This document shows positions 42,947 through 52,324 of a stretch of DNA of 64,000 nt, piece after piece. How positions within the stretch are numbered: position 1 is the stretch's first letter; each line of letters starts with the position of its first letter. Under the pieces are notes generated by a model. That model made no database searches, had not been told where the DNA came from, and saw only the letters and a list, made by a program, of their open reading frames with translations. This DNA is from Paenibacillus taichungensis (GTDB lineage: Bacteria > Bacillota > Bacilli > Paenibacillales > Paenibacillaceae), in the NCBI RefSeq assembly GCF_003287275.1, contig NZ_QEVW01000005.1, forward strand, positions 310,001-374,000. Direction: 5' to 3'. The translations under genes and the position numbers were made by a program.

Positions 42947-44839
42947 TTAATTCTGTCGCACTGGCCTGTAGACATGCAGTGGATTACTTACCCGATGCAC
43001 ACAATCCCCCGGCCCTTCATGAATTCTCCGTCTGGTCAGTTGTTCCACTTCAATCTCGGGTGCAAAAACGTCAAACTGTTCAAATCGCGCCTGTAACTCA
43101 GGGAACCGCTCCTGGTAATCCAAAATGACTTCGGCAGCCATGCGCCACCATTGCTTTTCGCTCAGGCCAAAATGCTTCTCCAGGAAAAATGCGACTTCGG
43201 TCAGATTGATAAAAAGCAACGCGTCCAACATAAAGTCCTTCACCTCGGAAGGATCCTCCTTCTCCACAAATGAGTTACGATTCACCCGCTGATGATTGGC
43301 AGGCGGATATTCAATATCCGGGTATCCAAAAGGGTGAGGAATGGATGGACAGTAACGGACACCGTCATGGAAATCCTTAAGCGCAATCCGGCTGGGCCAT
43401 CCCTGATTCAGCACGATGATCATATTCTGCGCATGTGATTCCAGCGCAGCTCCATGTGCGTACAGCAGATGTATCAGCGGTACTACCGCAACATTCACCA
43501 ATTGCCGGGCCCAGCGATCTAGGCCATATTCGTCTGTCCACGGTTTAATGACGGGCGTGCCCTGCTGGTCGAGATGACACAAAGCATTGAATGGCAAAGC
43601 ATCTTCTCCTGCCATCAAGCGTGGATGCAGACTTTCACGCCAGATCGCTCCAAGTGATCCGTATATTTTTTGCTCCAGCATATTAGGCAGCTTCTGGTGG
43701 CGGTACGATACCCCTGCAATCTCCTTCAGCACGATCAGCCCAAGCTCATCCCCAAAAAATGAATCTTCTGCCGCCACACGACCAAGCCAGTCCGAAATAC
43801 GAGCCGCATTCATAATCGTATGCTGTGCCAGAATTCGTCCAGATGACGTATTCACCATATTCAGCGGCAGTTTGACATACGGTTTATCTCGATGACTCAC
43901 ATTCGTCAATGTGCGAATGGATTGTTGAGGACGGTAGGTGTCACCTGCTTGACCCAGATACACCATTTCCCCTGTTCGGAGCTGCTCCGCACACGCCACC
44001 GATATTATTCGCTCCCACTGCCAGGGGTGCACAGGCACAAACACATATTGATCGGCAATTGCTTCCCTATCCCCATCCGTATTCTCCTTCACCCCGGAAA
44101 CGACATTGGCATTGGAACTGGAGACCAATTTCAACTTCTCACTCGATATAGCTTCCTGCAAAATCAACTTGAATGTCTGTAGTTCCTCTCCTAGCTCGTT
44201 ATGAATAAACGCAGCATACGTGTCCAGTGAGGACGAAATGGATATTTGGGCTGCATCCTGTTTAATCGCAATCCAGACCAGCTTGAATTCGGGTCCGAAC
44301 TCCGGTCCGTAGGCTTCATTGTCAGAGAGTGTGAAACCAACTCTGGATTTGTAACAAGGATGATACGGATGCCCTTCAATCAGGGCGGATTCCCACTCGT
44401 CATATTCAGATATCCGAGGTTCGGGCTGATTAGAACACCATCGCACGGACAGTGTGTCCTTCAGATGGGTTTGCTGAAGCTCATCCATGAATTGGGCCAG
44501 CTGAGCTTCGGATGTGGGAATATGCGCAGCCATTTCCAGCAGGAAACGGGGAATGGAATCAGCTTCCGCTCGTTCTTCCGTTGTTATTCGCATGATTGGT
44601 TTATCTGACAATCGAATGCGGCCAAAGCTCTCTTTTCGTACAGCCCAAAAGGTGTATTCCACCTGCTCTCCTGCCTCCGTCTCCCCTCGCAGTGTATACT
44701 CTGCCTCCACATGAGGCCCGATCACCGGTTCACTCCATATTTGCTCATACAGAAATGACTCCACCAATTGCCTGAAAATACGTCGCCGCACTCGTATCCA
44801 CTCTTCGGACCTGACCAACGCTGCTGTTAGACCGTTCAT
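42947..44839 (-). CDS. IucA/IucC family NIS siderophore synthetase (SbnC/SbnF-like), 630 residues
   Basis: A close paralogue of the synthetase at 40853. Segments are IEGHPYHPCYKSRVGF, FVPVHPWQWE, QQSIRTLTNVSH, VNTSSGRILAQHTIMNAARI, GAALESHAQNMIIV and ALKDFHDGVRY. A variable stretch near residues 235-265 (ISSEKLKLVSSSNANVVSG) is an insertion relative to its neighbour. The C-terminal segment FEQFDVFAPEIEVEQLTRRR is shared with the paralogue. ATG has GGGAGG six bases upstream. It sits 42 bases after the decarboxylase gene. It should perform one of the two later amide-forming steps of the siderophore. Confidence 0.92.
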   Translation of the reverse strand: MNGLTAALVRSEEWIRVRRRIFRQLVESFLYEQIWSEPVIGPHVEAEYTLRGETEAGEQVEYTFWAVRKESFGRIRLSDKPIMRITTEERAEADSIPRFLLEMAAHIPTSEAQLAQFMDELQQTHLKDTLSVRWCSNQPEPRISEYDEWESALIEGHPYHPCYKSRVGFTLSDNEAYGPEFGPEFKLVWIAIKQDAAQISISSSLDTYAAFIHNELGEELQTFKLILQEAISSEKLKLVSSSNANVVSGVKENTDGDREAIADQYVFVPVHPWQWERIISVACAEQLRTGEMVYLGQAGDTYRPQQSIRTLTNVSHRDKPYVKLPLNMVNTSSGRILAQHTIMNAARISDWLGRVAAEDSFFGDELGLIVLKEIAGVSYRHQKLPNMLEQKIYGSLGAIWRESLHPRLMAGEDALPFNALCHLDQQGTPVIKPWTDEYGLDRWARQLVNVAVVPLIHLLYAHGAALESHAQNMIIVLNQGWPSRIALKDFHDGVRYCPSIPHPFGYPDIEYPPANHQRVNRNSFVEKEDPSEVKDFMLDALLFINLTEVAFFLEKHFGLSEKQWWRMAAEVILDYQERFPELQARFEQFDVFAPEIEVEQLTRRRIHEGPGDCVHRVSNPLHVYRPVRQN

Positions 44840-44881
44840 ATGACACCTCCCATGATTGTACTGCCTTCAACCGTTTATGTG

Positions 44882-46105
44882 TTACTGCAAATAAATATGC
44901 TGCGGGTGTGGGTGACTCAAAAAGTCATGATGCGAGATCGCCCAGCCATAAGCGCCCGCATATTGGAACAGCAAAATATCTCCTGCCCGAACCCTGTCTG
45001 ACGTAATATCACTTGCCAAAATATCTTTCGGAGTACATAGCTGGCCTGCCACAGTAAAAGCGGCTTCCTTCACCTCAGGTCTGTCATACGGATGCGTCCA
45101 GTTCTCCACCTCAATCACCTCAAATGGATGACTGTGCTGCCAAGAAACGGGCAGGCGGAAATGATGCGTACCGCCGCGAACGATGACATAGGTTTTGCCG
45201 TGGTTGGCTTTAACGTCAAGCACCTCTGTTGCATAATAACCACTCGATGCCGTGAGGTAACGCCCACATTCGAACAACAAAGTCGTTTCCGAAGGCAGTT
45301 CCTGTTGCAGCACCGGTGCGATACCATTCACAAATGTGTTCCAGTCGAACTGTTGCTCCAGATCGGCATAGTTCACACCGATTCCACCCCCGGCATTCAA
45401 ATACCGCAATGTGAATCCATATTGCCTCGCCCAATCCCGCGCGATCATGCAATAATACTCAACCAGTTTTACATGCTGCTCCGCATCCAGATTGTTGGAG
45501 AGGGAGTGAAAATGAAACCCTTCGACCTGAATATGTGGCAGATTCCTTAGCTGGTCCATGACTTGTGGCAGCACAACCTCGTCGATCCCGAACTGGGTCG
45601 GACGACCGCCCATTGCCAATGTCGCCTGCGGCAGTGGACCTTTCAGGTTAATCCGCAGCAATACGGATACCCGAACGTCATTTTGACTCGCAATCTCGTT
45701 CAGCTTGTTCAGCTCGTGTATACTCTCCACATGAATAAGCTGCACGTTATGCTCTATCGCTCCCCGCAGCTCGGCTTCCGTCTTGCCAGGTCCACCAAAC
45801 AGAATCGGAATATCCGCAGAGACTTGTCTCACCTTCATGATCTCGCCCAAAGATGCCACTTCGAAACCATGCACTACAGGGGCCAGCGCTTGAAGCACCG
45901 CTTCTTCCGAATTGGCTTTGATGGCATAGAACAGCTGACTGGATTCCGGCATGGATTGTACACGTTGATGCACATGAGCGACGAGGGCTGTTACATCCCG
46001 GATGTAGGCACATACCGGTTCAGTCTGTTGTTCTTTCAGTGCCAATAAATGCTCACGGACTCTTGCAACCTGAGGCATACGCCCTGTATTCAGCTCTATA
46101 ACCAT
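44882..46105 (-). CDS. sbnH: PLP-dependent decarboxylase of siderophore synthesis (SbnH-like)
   Basis: A 407-residue fold-type III enzyme of the ornithine/diaminopimelate decarboxylase group. The PLP lysine is in FYAIKANSEE (about residue 68), the phosphate-binding glycines in LNAGGGIGVNY, a catalytic Cys in GQLCTPKD, and the C-terminal YAGAYGWAISHHDFLSHP holds the substrate-binding Tyr. In staphyloferrin B synthesis SbnH decarboxylates citryl-diaminopropionate to citryl-diaminoethane. The gene overlaps sbnB by ten bases and precedes two NIS synthetases, which supports SbnH over a lysine-biosynthesis LysA role. Confidence 0.87.
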   Translation of the reverse strand: MVIELNTGRMPQVARVREHLLALKEQQTEPVCAYIRDVTALVAHVHQRVQSMPESSQLFYAIKANSEEAVLQALAPVVHGFEVASLGEIMKVRQVSADIPILFGGPGKTEAELRGAIEHNVQLIHVESIHELNKLNEIASQNDVRVSVLLRINLKGPLPQATLAMGGRPTQFGIDEVVLPQVMDQLRNLPHIQVEGFHFHSLSNNLDAEQHVKLVEYYCMIARDWARQYGFTLRYLNAGGGIGVNYADLEQQFDWNTFVNGIAPVLQQELPSETTLLFECGRYLTASSGYYATEVLDVKANHGKTYVIVRGGTHHFRLPVSWQHSHPFEVIEVENWTHPYDRPEVKEAAFTVAGQLCTPKDILASDITSDRVRAGDILLFQYAGAYGWAISHHDFLSHPHPQHIYLQ

Positions 46106-47115
46106 AAACGTGTGCCCTTTCCTTGTTCAACCGCTCTTGCGTACATCTCTGCCGCACTGGAAATATCCTCAATCGCCATCCCCATCGGGTTCAGCACAAT
46201 AATCTCATCCTCATGTTCGCGCCCTGGCTTTTCCCCAATCAGGATCTCACCTAGTTCAGCGTGAAGCTGCTCTCGGGAAAACTTACCTTCAAGCACCAGC
46301 TGATTAATAATCTTTTTCTCGCGGTTGGATTGATCCCAATCGTCCACGACCACTTTGTCTGCCTGCGTAAATACATCCTTGTGCAAATCCATAATCGAGA
46401 TGTTGCTGACAAATGTACCTTTGGCAATCCATTCATACGGAATATGCGGCGATGAGGCCACCGTAGCTGTTACGAGTACTTCCGCTTGTCGTACCGCTTG
46501 TTCTGACGAATCTTCCACCAGCACTTCAACCTGATCAAAGCGCGAACCAATTTCATTGGCGAGCTGCCGTGCCGTATCGGCATTCAGATCATACAGATGG
46601 ATAGTTCGAATGGAGTCAAATTGTTCAAGCAGCGAGGTGATCTGCATTCTGGCGATCACCCCGCAGCCGATCACGCTCACCGTACGAAATCCTTTTCTCG
46701 CTAAATACTTTGCCCCGATAGCTGTAACTGCAGCTGTGCGCATCCCGCTGATGACGCTACCTTCCATTACCGCCACCGGATAATTGCTTTCCGGATCATT
46801 GAGGATAATAAGAGCGCTTGCACGTTCCTTATGACGCTTGGCCGGGTTATCATGCTTGCTCCCGATCCACTTGAGACCACTGATTGCAACATCGCCACCC
46901 ACATACGCAGGCATCGCAATAATGCGATCGGCAATATGGCCGCTCTCCTCGTTAACCCGCAGATAAGGCTTCAACGGCTGCACGATATCCCGCTTGGCAT
47001 GAAGCTCCAGTGCACGGGTTACTGCTTTGACATATGGCTCTGAATACAGCCCTCCCAGGTCTATAATATCCTGTTTACTCATATACAAAAGGCTATGATC
47101 CTGAACGGTACTCAT
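46096..47115 (-). CDS. sbnB: SbnB-like N-(amino-carboxyethyl)-glutamate dehydrogenase
   Basis: A 339-residue member of the ornithine cyclodeaminase/mu-crystallin family. The Rossmann motif is VSVIGCGVIARMQI, preceded by MEGSVISGMRTAAVTAIGAKYLA and followed by the NAD-ribose acidic residue in IHLYDLNAD. In S. aureus SbnB oxidises N-(1-amino-1-carboxy-2-ethyl)-glutamate with NAD to give 2,3-diaminopropionate and 2-oxoglutarate, two building blocks of staphyloferrin B. Placed 27 bases after the SbnA-like gene, which makes this role far more likely than ornithine cyclodeamination. Confidence 0.9.
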   Translation of the reverse strand: MSTVQDHSLLYMSKQDIIDLGGLYSEPYVKAVTRALELHAKRDIVQPLKPYLRVNEESGHIADRIIAMPAYVGGDVAISGLKWIGSKHDNPAKRHKERASALIILNDPESNYPVAVMEGSVISGMRTAAVTAIGAKYLARKGFRTVSVIGCGVIARMQITSLLEQFDSIRTIHLYDLNADTARQLANEIGSRFDQVEVLVEDSSEQAVRQAEVLVTATVASSPHIPYEWIAKGTFVSNISIMDLHKDVFTQADKVVVDDWDQSNREKKIINQLVLEGKFSREQLHAELGEILIGEKPGREHEDEIIVLNPMGMAIEDISSAAEMYARAVEQGKGTRLWL

Positions 47116-47142
47116 ATCTGATCTCTCCTCCGAGATAAATTT

Positions 47143-48150
47143 TTATATACTCTTGATCGCTTGGCTTGGCGGTAATTGATTAACCCATTGCTCGTCATAC
47201 ACACTGTCCAGATAACGTTCTCCACGGTCTGCGAAAACAGTAACCACCTTGGCTGAAGGCCGCAAGGTTGGAACCAGTTTTTCCAGTGCAGCAACCAGTG
47301 ATCCGGACGACCCCCCTGCAAAAATACCTTCCCGTTCCAGAAGCTTCTGGCAGCCCAGTACGGATTCCCGATCATCCACATGAATAACTTGGTCAATCTC
47401 GTTTGGGCTAAATAATTCAGGGACCCGGTTGGCGCCAATACCCGGCAATTCACGCTGACGGGAAGGTGTGCCAAAAATAATCGAACCGACTGCATCAACA
47501 GCTACGATTCGCGCATGCGGATTTGCCTCTTTCACGCGGCGGGATATGCCCAGAATGCTTCCAGTCGTACTCACTGCACACACCAGTACGTCGATCTGTC
47601 CATCCATTTGCTCCACAATCTCCTGACCTGCACCATGATAGTGAGCTTGCCAGTTCAACGGGTTGGCATACTGGTTGATCCAGTAACCTGCCGGGTCTTG
47701 ACTGGCTAATTCCTTGACCCTGCGAATGCGGGATTGCAAATAACTTCCGTGTTCGTCCGGTTCAGTCACCATGTCAACCTGCGCCCCGAGGTAGGTTATC
47801 ATTCTCAGGTTGGTCGATGTGATTTTCGGATCAACCACACAGGTGAATTTCAGTCCATATCGTTTGGCGGTTAATGCAAGACCAATTCCCAGATTTCCTG
47901 AAGTGCTCTCGATGAGATGCGTATCCGGTTTGATCGTTCCGTCCCGCAGACCCTGCTCGATAATGTACCGTGCAGGTCGGTCTTTCATACTTCCGCCGGG
48001 GTTCATCATTTCCAGCTTGGCATACACCGACGCTCCTGAAGATCCAAACAGGGAATTCAAGCGAACCAGTGGTGTTTGACCGATGCAATCGATAATGGAA
48101 TCCGCAACTTTATGCGAGCGATCTTTGATTTGCAGCGTACTTTGTTCCAT
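47143..48150 (-). CDS. sbnA: SbnA-like 2,3-diaminopropionate synthesis enzyme
   Basis: A 335-residue fold-type II PLP enzyme related to cysteine synthase. The PLP lysine is in NPGGSMKDRPARYII, the substrate loop is ESTSGNLGIGLAL and the phosphate-binding loop is VSTTGSILGISRR. SbnA in S. aureus joins O-phosphoserine and glutamate to the intermediate used by SbnB. The next gene is SbnB-like, so the pair makes diaminopropionate. The EGIFAGGSSGS segment is shared with cystathionine-beta-synthase-like relatives. First gene of the minus-strand biosynthetic operon, with a Fur box 50-68 bases upstream. Confidence 0.92.
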   Translation of the reverse strand: MEQSTLQIKDRSHKVADSIIDCIGQTPLVRLNSLFGSSGASVYAKLEMMNPGGSMKDRPARYIIEQGLRDGTIKPDTHLIESTSGNLGIGLALTAKRYGLKFTCVVDPKITSTNLRMITYLGAQVDMVTEPDEHGSYLQSRIRRVKELASQDPAGYWINQYANPLNWQAHYHGAGQEIVEQMDGQIDVLVCAVSTTGSILGISRRVKEANPHARIVAVDAVGSIIFGTPSRQRELPGIGANRVPELFSPNEIDQVIHVDDRESVLGCQKLLEREGIFAGGSSGSLVAALEKLVPTLRPSAKVVTVFADRGERYLDSVYDEQWVNQLPPSQAIKSI

Positions 48151-48199
48151 GTGTTTACACCAGCTTTCTGGGTATATTGTTGTCCAAAATCGCTTTATT

Positions 48200-48218
48200 G
48201 ATAATGATTATCATTTTC
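48200..48218. promoter_or_regulatory. Fur box in the sbnA/exporter divergent region
   Basis: GATAATGATTATCATTTTC matches the 19-base Fur consensus at nearly every position. It is flanked by TGTCCAA (48181-48187) and TTGGACA, a larger inverted repeat around the box. It should control the sbnA operon and perhaps the exporter. Confidence 0.95.
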
Positions 48219-48303
48219 AAAATTGGACACAGGGCCTATTATGCATATCCTTTTTTTTCCTGTCAACACTAAAATTTTTGGAAAGTTTTTGAAAAAATTA
48301 AGA

Positions 48304-48332
48304 TTGACATTGAGAATCATTCTTGATAATCT
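48304..48332 (+). promoter_or_regulatory. Exporter promoter with a second Fur-like site in its spacer
   Basis: TTGACA (48304-48309), a 17-base spacer and TAATCT (48327-48332) form a good sigma-A promoter 51 bases before the MFS gene. The spacer contains TGAGAATCATTCTTGA, a weaker match to the Fur 7-1-7 site, so iron-loaded Fur would block RNA polymerase directly. Confidence 0.75.
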
Positions 48333-48382
48333 GATCAGCAATTGGTTTCAAATTGCCAAAATCAAGGTGGTGAAGTGGACAC

Positions 48383-49681
48383 ATGATGTCTCAAATGGCA
48401 TGGAAACAGAGCGTCCGCATTTTGTGGGGTGGACGCTTTCTTTCCAGTGCCGGGCTGACTGGAATCAGCCCTTTTATACCGTACTACATGGAGCATCTGA
48501 ACGCGGGAACGCCGGAAGAAGTGCTGATGTGGACAGGTCTGTCCGTATCTGCGCCTGCTTTGTCCTACGCACTTCTAACCCCTTTTTGGGGTAAGATCGG
48601 AGATCGTTGGAGTCGAAAATGGATGGTTGTCAGAGCGCTGGTCGGACTGGCTCTTAGTATGTTTCTGATGGGCATTGCCCAGACGCCTTTTCAATTCTTT
48701 TTGTTCCGTCTCTGCCAGGGGGCTTTCGGTGGCATATCCGATGCGAGCAGTGCGTTTGTGGGAACCCATGCCCCTGACCAAAAGCAGGGTTCTGCGCTTG
48801 GACAGTTGGAGCGGGCATCAGCAGCAGGCCTGCTCGTTGGACCACTGCTAGGGAGCATATGTGTAAACACGTGGGGAAGTCGTCCGCTATTGTTCATTAC
48901 GGCCTCGTTGACATTGAGCTTTGCTGTGCTTGCCGCAATCGTATTAACGGGGGCGACAACGCATCGGACTCGTACGGTCAAGAACAATACTCAAGTATCT
49001 CCCGTGGAACAGCACCCGCCTTCGGTCACTATGTTAAGCAACCACAAAAACAGGAACAAAAGTGGAATTATCCATGCCTTCGTTTCGCTGATTACACATC
49101 CTATTGCCCGAAGACTCGTTATCGCAGGCATCATCTTCAAGCTCGCAGATTTTGCAACGTTTACGATGTTTACTCCGTTTATTCGTGAAATCATCCCTTC
49201 CTCAGGTGCAGCTGCGCTTACCGTCGGGGTTCTGCTCGCGATGTCTTCGGTTGGTGAATTGGTTGGCGCATCGTGGTGGGGTAAGCGAAACGATCAGTAC
49301 TTACCCGAACGCAATCTCCGGCTGGCTGGTTTGTTATGCGGCTTGTGCCTGCTTGCACATACACTTCCACTCGGGGTGGCCTGGCTGCTGGTTGTACGTT
49401 TTCTGCAAGGATTCTTCTACAGCGCCCTATTGCAGACGGTCATGCTCAACGTGCTGAAATCCTCCACCGATCAGGATCGGGGCGTGCGCATCGGAGCTAC
49501 CAACAGCATGTTAATGGCTGGTCAGATTGCCGGTCCATCCATTGGGGTTCTAATCGGAGGTATCTGGGGAATTCCAGCTGTATTTCTCGTCATGGGGACA
49601 GTCATGCTCGTCGCTTCGCTTGCTGTACGCCGCCCAGCGGTTCATGAGCCAAAAGCTCCCGTACAACTGCCACTCCAATAA
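48383..49681 (+). CDS. MFS exporter, probably for the carboxylate siderophore (SbnD-like)
   Basis: A 432-residue major facilitator with about twelve membrane spans. Motif A-like loop is GKIGDRWSRKWMVVRAL between spans 2 and 3; a cytoplasmic loop near residues 195-225 is rich in Thr, Asn and Lys. It resembles drug/proton antiporters of the SbnD/MdtG type. It is divergent from sbnA, controlled by Fur-like sites, and followed after 24 bases by a siderophore synthetase gene. Export of the finished siderophore is the natural role. Confidence 0.9.
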   Translation: MMSQMAWKQSVRILWGGRFLSSAGLTGISPFIPYYMEHLNAGTPEEVLMWTGLSVSAPALSYALLTPFWGKIGDRWSRKWMVVRALVGLALSMFLMGIAQTPFQFFLFRLCQGAFGGISDASSAFVGTHAPDQKQGSALGQLERASAAGLLVGPLLGSICVNTWGSRPLLFITASLTLSFAVLAAIVLTGATTHRTRTVKNNTQVSPVEQHPPSVTMLSNHKNRNKSGIIHAFVSLITHPIARRLVIAGIIFKLADFATFTMFTPFIREIIPSSGAAALTVGVLLAMSSVGELVGASWWGKRNDQYLPERNLRLAGLLCGLCLLAHTLPLGVAWLLVVRFLQGFFYSALLQTVMLNVLKSSTDQDRGVRIGATNSMLMAGQIAGPSIGVLIGGIWGIPAVFLVMGTVMLVASLAVRRPAVHEPKAPVQLPLQ

Positions 49682-49705
49682 TTTGTGAAAGGATGATACT
49701 GAATC

Positions 49706-51550
49706 ATGACCAAGAATAACGTCACCATCGATCCATTCCAGCAGACTGTTCATCCCTCTTTAGTATCGCCGAGCGGAATTGCCCGTCAGGAGATGCTAAG
49801 CCGTATATTGAACACCTATCTTCGAGAAACCGAACAGCATGATCCTTATGTTCGAATTGCCACGCGGCCTGATATTTCGCTGGTTATTGAGCTTCCGCGT
49901 ACAGATCAGAGGATATATGGACATCTGCTTCATCGTTCCGCCGCTGGACATCATGTTTATAGCAACAAGTTTCACATTGCAGAATCAGAAGAGGCACAGC
50001 CCGATGGTTGGAGAGAGGTATCTTTTGAACAAATAACGACACTGTTACTCGATGAAATATCATCCGTAGAACCCCATCCTGATGACCGAATGTTGAAACG
50101 AGCAGAGCTGGAGCAGATGGTTTACAACAGTTTGGAGCATATGACCTCCTATCTGGAGCATGCGAAGAATGCACCATTTCCTGTAACATTGGATTTTCGC
50201 TATCTGGAACAGGTACTGCTATGTGGTCATCCATTTCATCCAACGCCGAAAAGTCTGGAGGGCTTCAGTTCTTCGGATTCGCATGCCTATTCGCCAGAAT
50301 ATGGCGTTAGCTTTCCTCTCAGTTGTTTTGCCGCAGCACCTGAACTTGTGTTCGAGGATTGGCTGGATACCGCGGATTATGGCAGCGAAGCACCCTGGGT
50401 TCCTGCGGAAATGGCAGAGGCCGCTTGTAAGCACCTCCCTTTGAACAACAAAAATTATGTTCTCCTCCCTTGTCATCCTTGGCAGGCTGCCTATTTGCGG
50501 ACACTTGAACCTGTAAAGTCCTTATTACAACAAGGCACTTTGATTGATCTGGGCTCTACCGGACCCTACGTATACCCAACCTCCTCGGTGCGCACGGTCT
50601 GGAATCCAAAGGAAAGTTGTTTCTATAAGCTGTCTCTTCATATTCGAATTACAAACTTTATTCGCGAGAACAATGAAGAGCAGTTGCTGCGCACGCTGGA
50701 TGCATCCAGGATTGTACAGCAGATTCAGGATCGCTGGACATCAGAGAAATTTCAAATTTTGCTGGAAAAAGGTTACCGTAGCTTAAAGGTACCAGAGATT
50801 CCTTCGTCCACTCAAGATGCGCTGATCTCGGGATTCTCCATGATCCTGCGTGAAGCACCGGAATCTTGCAGCTCTGCTACAGGGGCGCCTTATGTCGTGG
50901 CCTCACTTATGGAGGTGCTTCCCGGAGAAACTGAACCATTGTTGTTCCAAGCTGTTCGGGAAAGTCTTCAATCATCTTCTTCGCCGGACTGTGTACTTGA
51001 TGTAAGGGTGCAGACAGACTGGTATGAATGGCTTCGTCGATATCTGGAGTTGTCCATGGTTCCACTTGTGGAACTGTATGCCGAGACAGGCATTAGTCTG
51101 GAAGCTCATGTACAGAATTCCATGTTGCGTCTTGAAGATGGAATGCCTGTCGCTTTTGTGGTTAGGGATCTGGAGGGCATCAGTGTCAATCGAGGCTTAG
51201 CGGAACAGCAAGGTTGGATCGATCAGGTAGTCAATGCCAACAGTCCTGTCTTGTATACCGAAGAAGAATCACGTCATCGTTTGAAATATTATTTCTTCGT
51301 CAATCATCTAAGTCATTTGGTGCAGCGTCTGGCATACTATACGGGTCAACTGGAGCAGCCATACTGGAAGGTGGTGAGAAATACGTTGGAGGAGCTTCGA
51401 AAAAAGACAACCGAATCTTCGCACATCAACGACGTCATTCGTGATCTGTTGACCACCGAGACCTTGCCGGCCAAAGCCAATCTGCTCAGTCGGTTCCATC
51501 AGCGTGGTGAAACGCCGTTATACGTCAATATTCCCAATCCAATGAGGTAA
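49706..51550 (+). CDS. sbnE: SbnE-like NIS siderophore synthetase (citrate-activating type)
   Basis: A 614-residue IucA/IucC family enzyme clearly different from the two on the other strand and closest by eye to S. aureus SbnE. Marks are LCGHPFHPTPKSLEGF, LLPCHPWQAAYL, YVYPTSSVRTVW, GISLEAHVQNSML, FVVRDLEGIS and, near the end, AKANLLSRFH and IPNPM. SbnE couples citrate to the amine of diaminopropionate, the first committed step of staphyloferrin B. ATG 49706 follows AAAGGATG. The gene forms a two-gene operon with the MFS exporter and ends at the bidirectional terminator at 51629. Confidence 0.92.
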   Translation: MTKNNVTIDPFQQTVHPSLVSPSGIARQEMLSRILNTYLRETEQHDPYVRIATRPDISLVIELPRTDQRIYGHLLHRSAAGHHVYSNKFHIAESEEAQPDGWREVSFEQITTLLLDEISSVEPHPDDRMLKRAELEQMVYNSLEHMTSYLEHAKNAPFPVTLDFRYLEQVLLCGHPFHPTPKSLEGFSSSDSHAYSPEYGVSFPLSCFAAAPELVFEDWLDTADYGSEAPWVPAEMAEAACKHLPLNNKNYVLLPCHPWQAAYLRTLEPVKSLLQQGTLIDLGSTGPYVYPTSSVRTVWNPKESCFYKLSLHIRITNFIRENNEEQLLRTLDASRIVQQIQDRWTSEKFQILLEKGYRSLKVPEIPSSTQDALISGFSMILREAPESCSSATGAPYVVASLMEVLPGETEPLLFQAVRESLQSSSSPDCVLDVRVQTDWYEWLRRYLELSMVPLVELYAETGISLEAHVQNSMLRLEDGMPVAFVVRDLEGISVNRGLAEQQGWIDQVVNANSPVLYTEEESRHRLKYYFFVNHLSHLVQRLAYYTGQLEQPYWKVVRNTLEELRKKTTESSHINDVIRDLLTTETLPAKANLLSRFHQRGETPLYVNIPNPMR

Positions 51551-51628
51551 GGAGATTCCTCTTATTTGCTCCCGTTCATTCAGGTGTTCATTCAGCATCA
51601 ATACACCCAACCTCCAATATTGCATACT

Positions 51629-51682
51629 AAAAAACGGCCCTGGAGAACAACACAACGTGTTCTTCCAGGAGCCGTTTCTTTC
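51629..51682. terminator. Bidirectional terminator between the SbnE-like and acetyltransferase genes
   Basis: AAAACGG and CTGGA-GAACA pair with TGTTC-TTCCAG and GCCGTTT, with small internal mismatches and A/T runs on both sides. It marks the right boundary of the iron island. Confidence 0.8.
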
Positions 51683-51728
51683 TTTCAAATCATTTCCCGA
51701 TTCATTTCTTATCTTATTTCAAACGATT

Positions 51729-52319
51729 CTATTCGAACTCATCGCCTCTTACCTTGGCGAACACCATCATATCCACGAGTGTACCTGTACTGTCACGCCG
51801 CATCTTGCGCAGTACACCTTCAAGCGTATAGCCAGCGCGCTCAGCCACTTTGGCACTTCGCACATTGCGGGCATCACATCGAATTTCCAGTCGATTGGCC
51901 TCCAGATAGGTTATTGCGAACTGCTCAATACCTCTGACCGCTTCTGTCACGAGACCCTCACCAGCACGCGAAGTTCTGATCCAATAACCGATCTCGAAAC
52001 AGCGTGCATTCCAGTCGATTCGATGCAGTCCGCTGCTGCCTACGAAATCATCCGTAAATCTGTCACGTAAATGAAGCATCATGTCGGTACGCTCCAGAAA
52101 TTGCAGCCTGGCTTTGCGGGCATTCGCTTCCGATTCCTCCAGTGAAGGTATGTTCTCGGCAAAAGGCAGCCACAAACGCAATTGCTCCGCACTTTCACGA
52201 ATTGCCTCATTCACTGCCGCTCCATCTCCCCACCTCGGGGCACGAATAGTCAATCGTTGTGTATCGAAACTTTCGGGAAAAGACAGCATTAACGGATTCA
52301 TTGAAGCGGAATTGGTCAT
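51729..52319 (-). CDS. RimJ/RimL-type GNAT acetyltransferase
   Basis: A 196-residue acetyltransferase of the RimJ/RimL/SpeG branch. It begins with SFPESFDTQRLTIRAPRWGD, the usual RLxLRP-like opening. The acetyl-CoA-binding loop is in EIGYWIRTSRAGEGLVTEAV and the C-terminal segment is NVRSAKVAERAGYTLEGVLR. Such enzymes acetylate N-termini of ribosomal proteins or small amines. It follows the RidA-like gene by five bases and is certainly co-transcribed with it. Confidence 0.9.
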   Translation of the reverse strand: MTNSASMNPLMLSFPESFDTQRLTIRAPRWGDGAAVNEAIRESAEQLRLWLPFAENIPSLEESEANARKARLQFLERTDMMLHLRDRFTDDFVGSSGLHRIDWNARCFEIGYWIRTSRAGEGLVTEAVRGIEQFAITYLEANRLEIRCDARNVRSAKVAERAGYTLEGVLRKMRRDSTGTLVDMMVFAKVRGDEFE

Positions 52320-52324
52320 GAACT

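Noticed and set aside
46096..47115. Ornithine cyclodeaminase of arginine/proline metabolism
   Set aside because: The fold family is the same, but adjacency to the SbnA-like, SbnH-like and NIS synthetase genes makes SbnB the better call.
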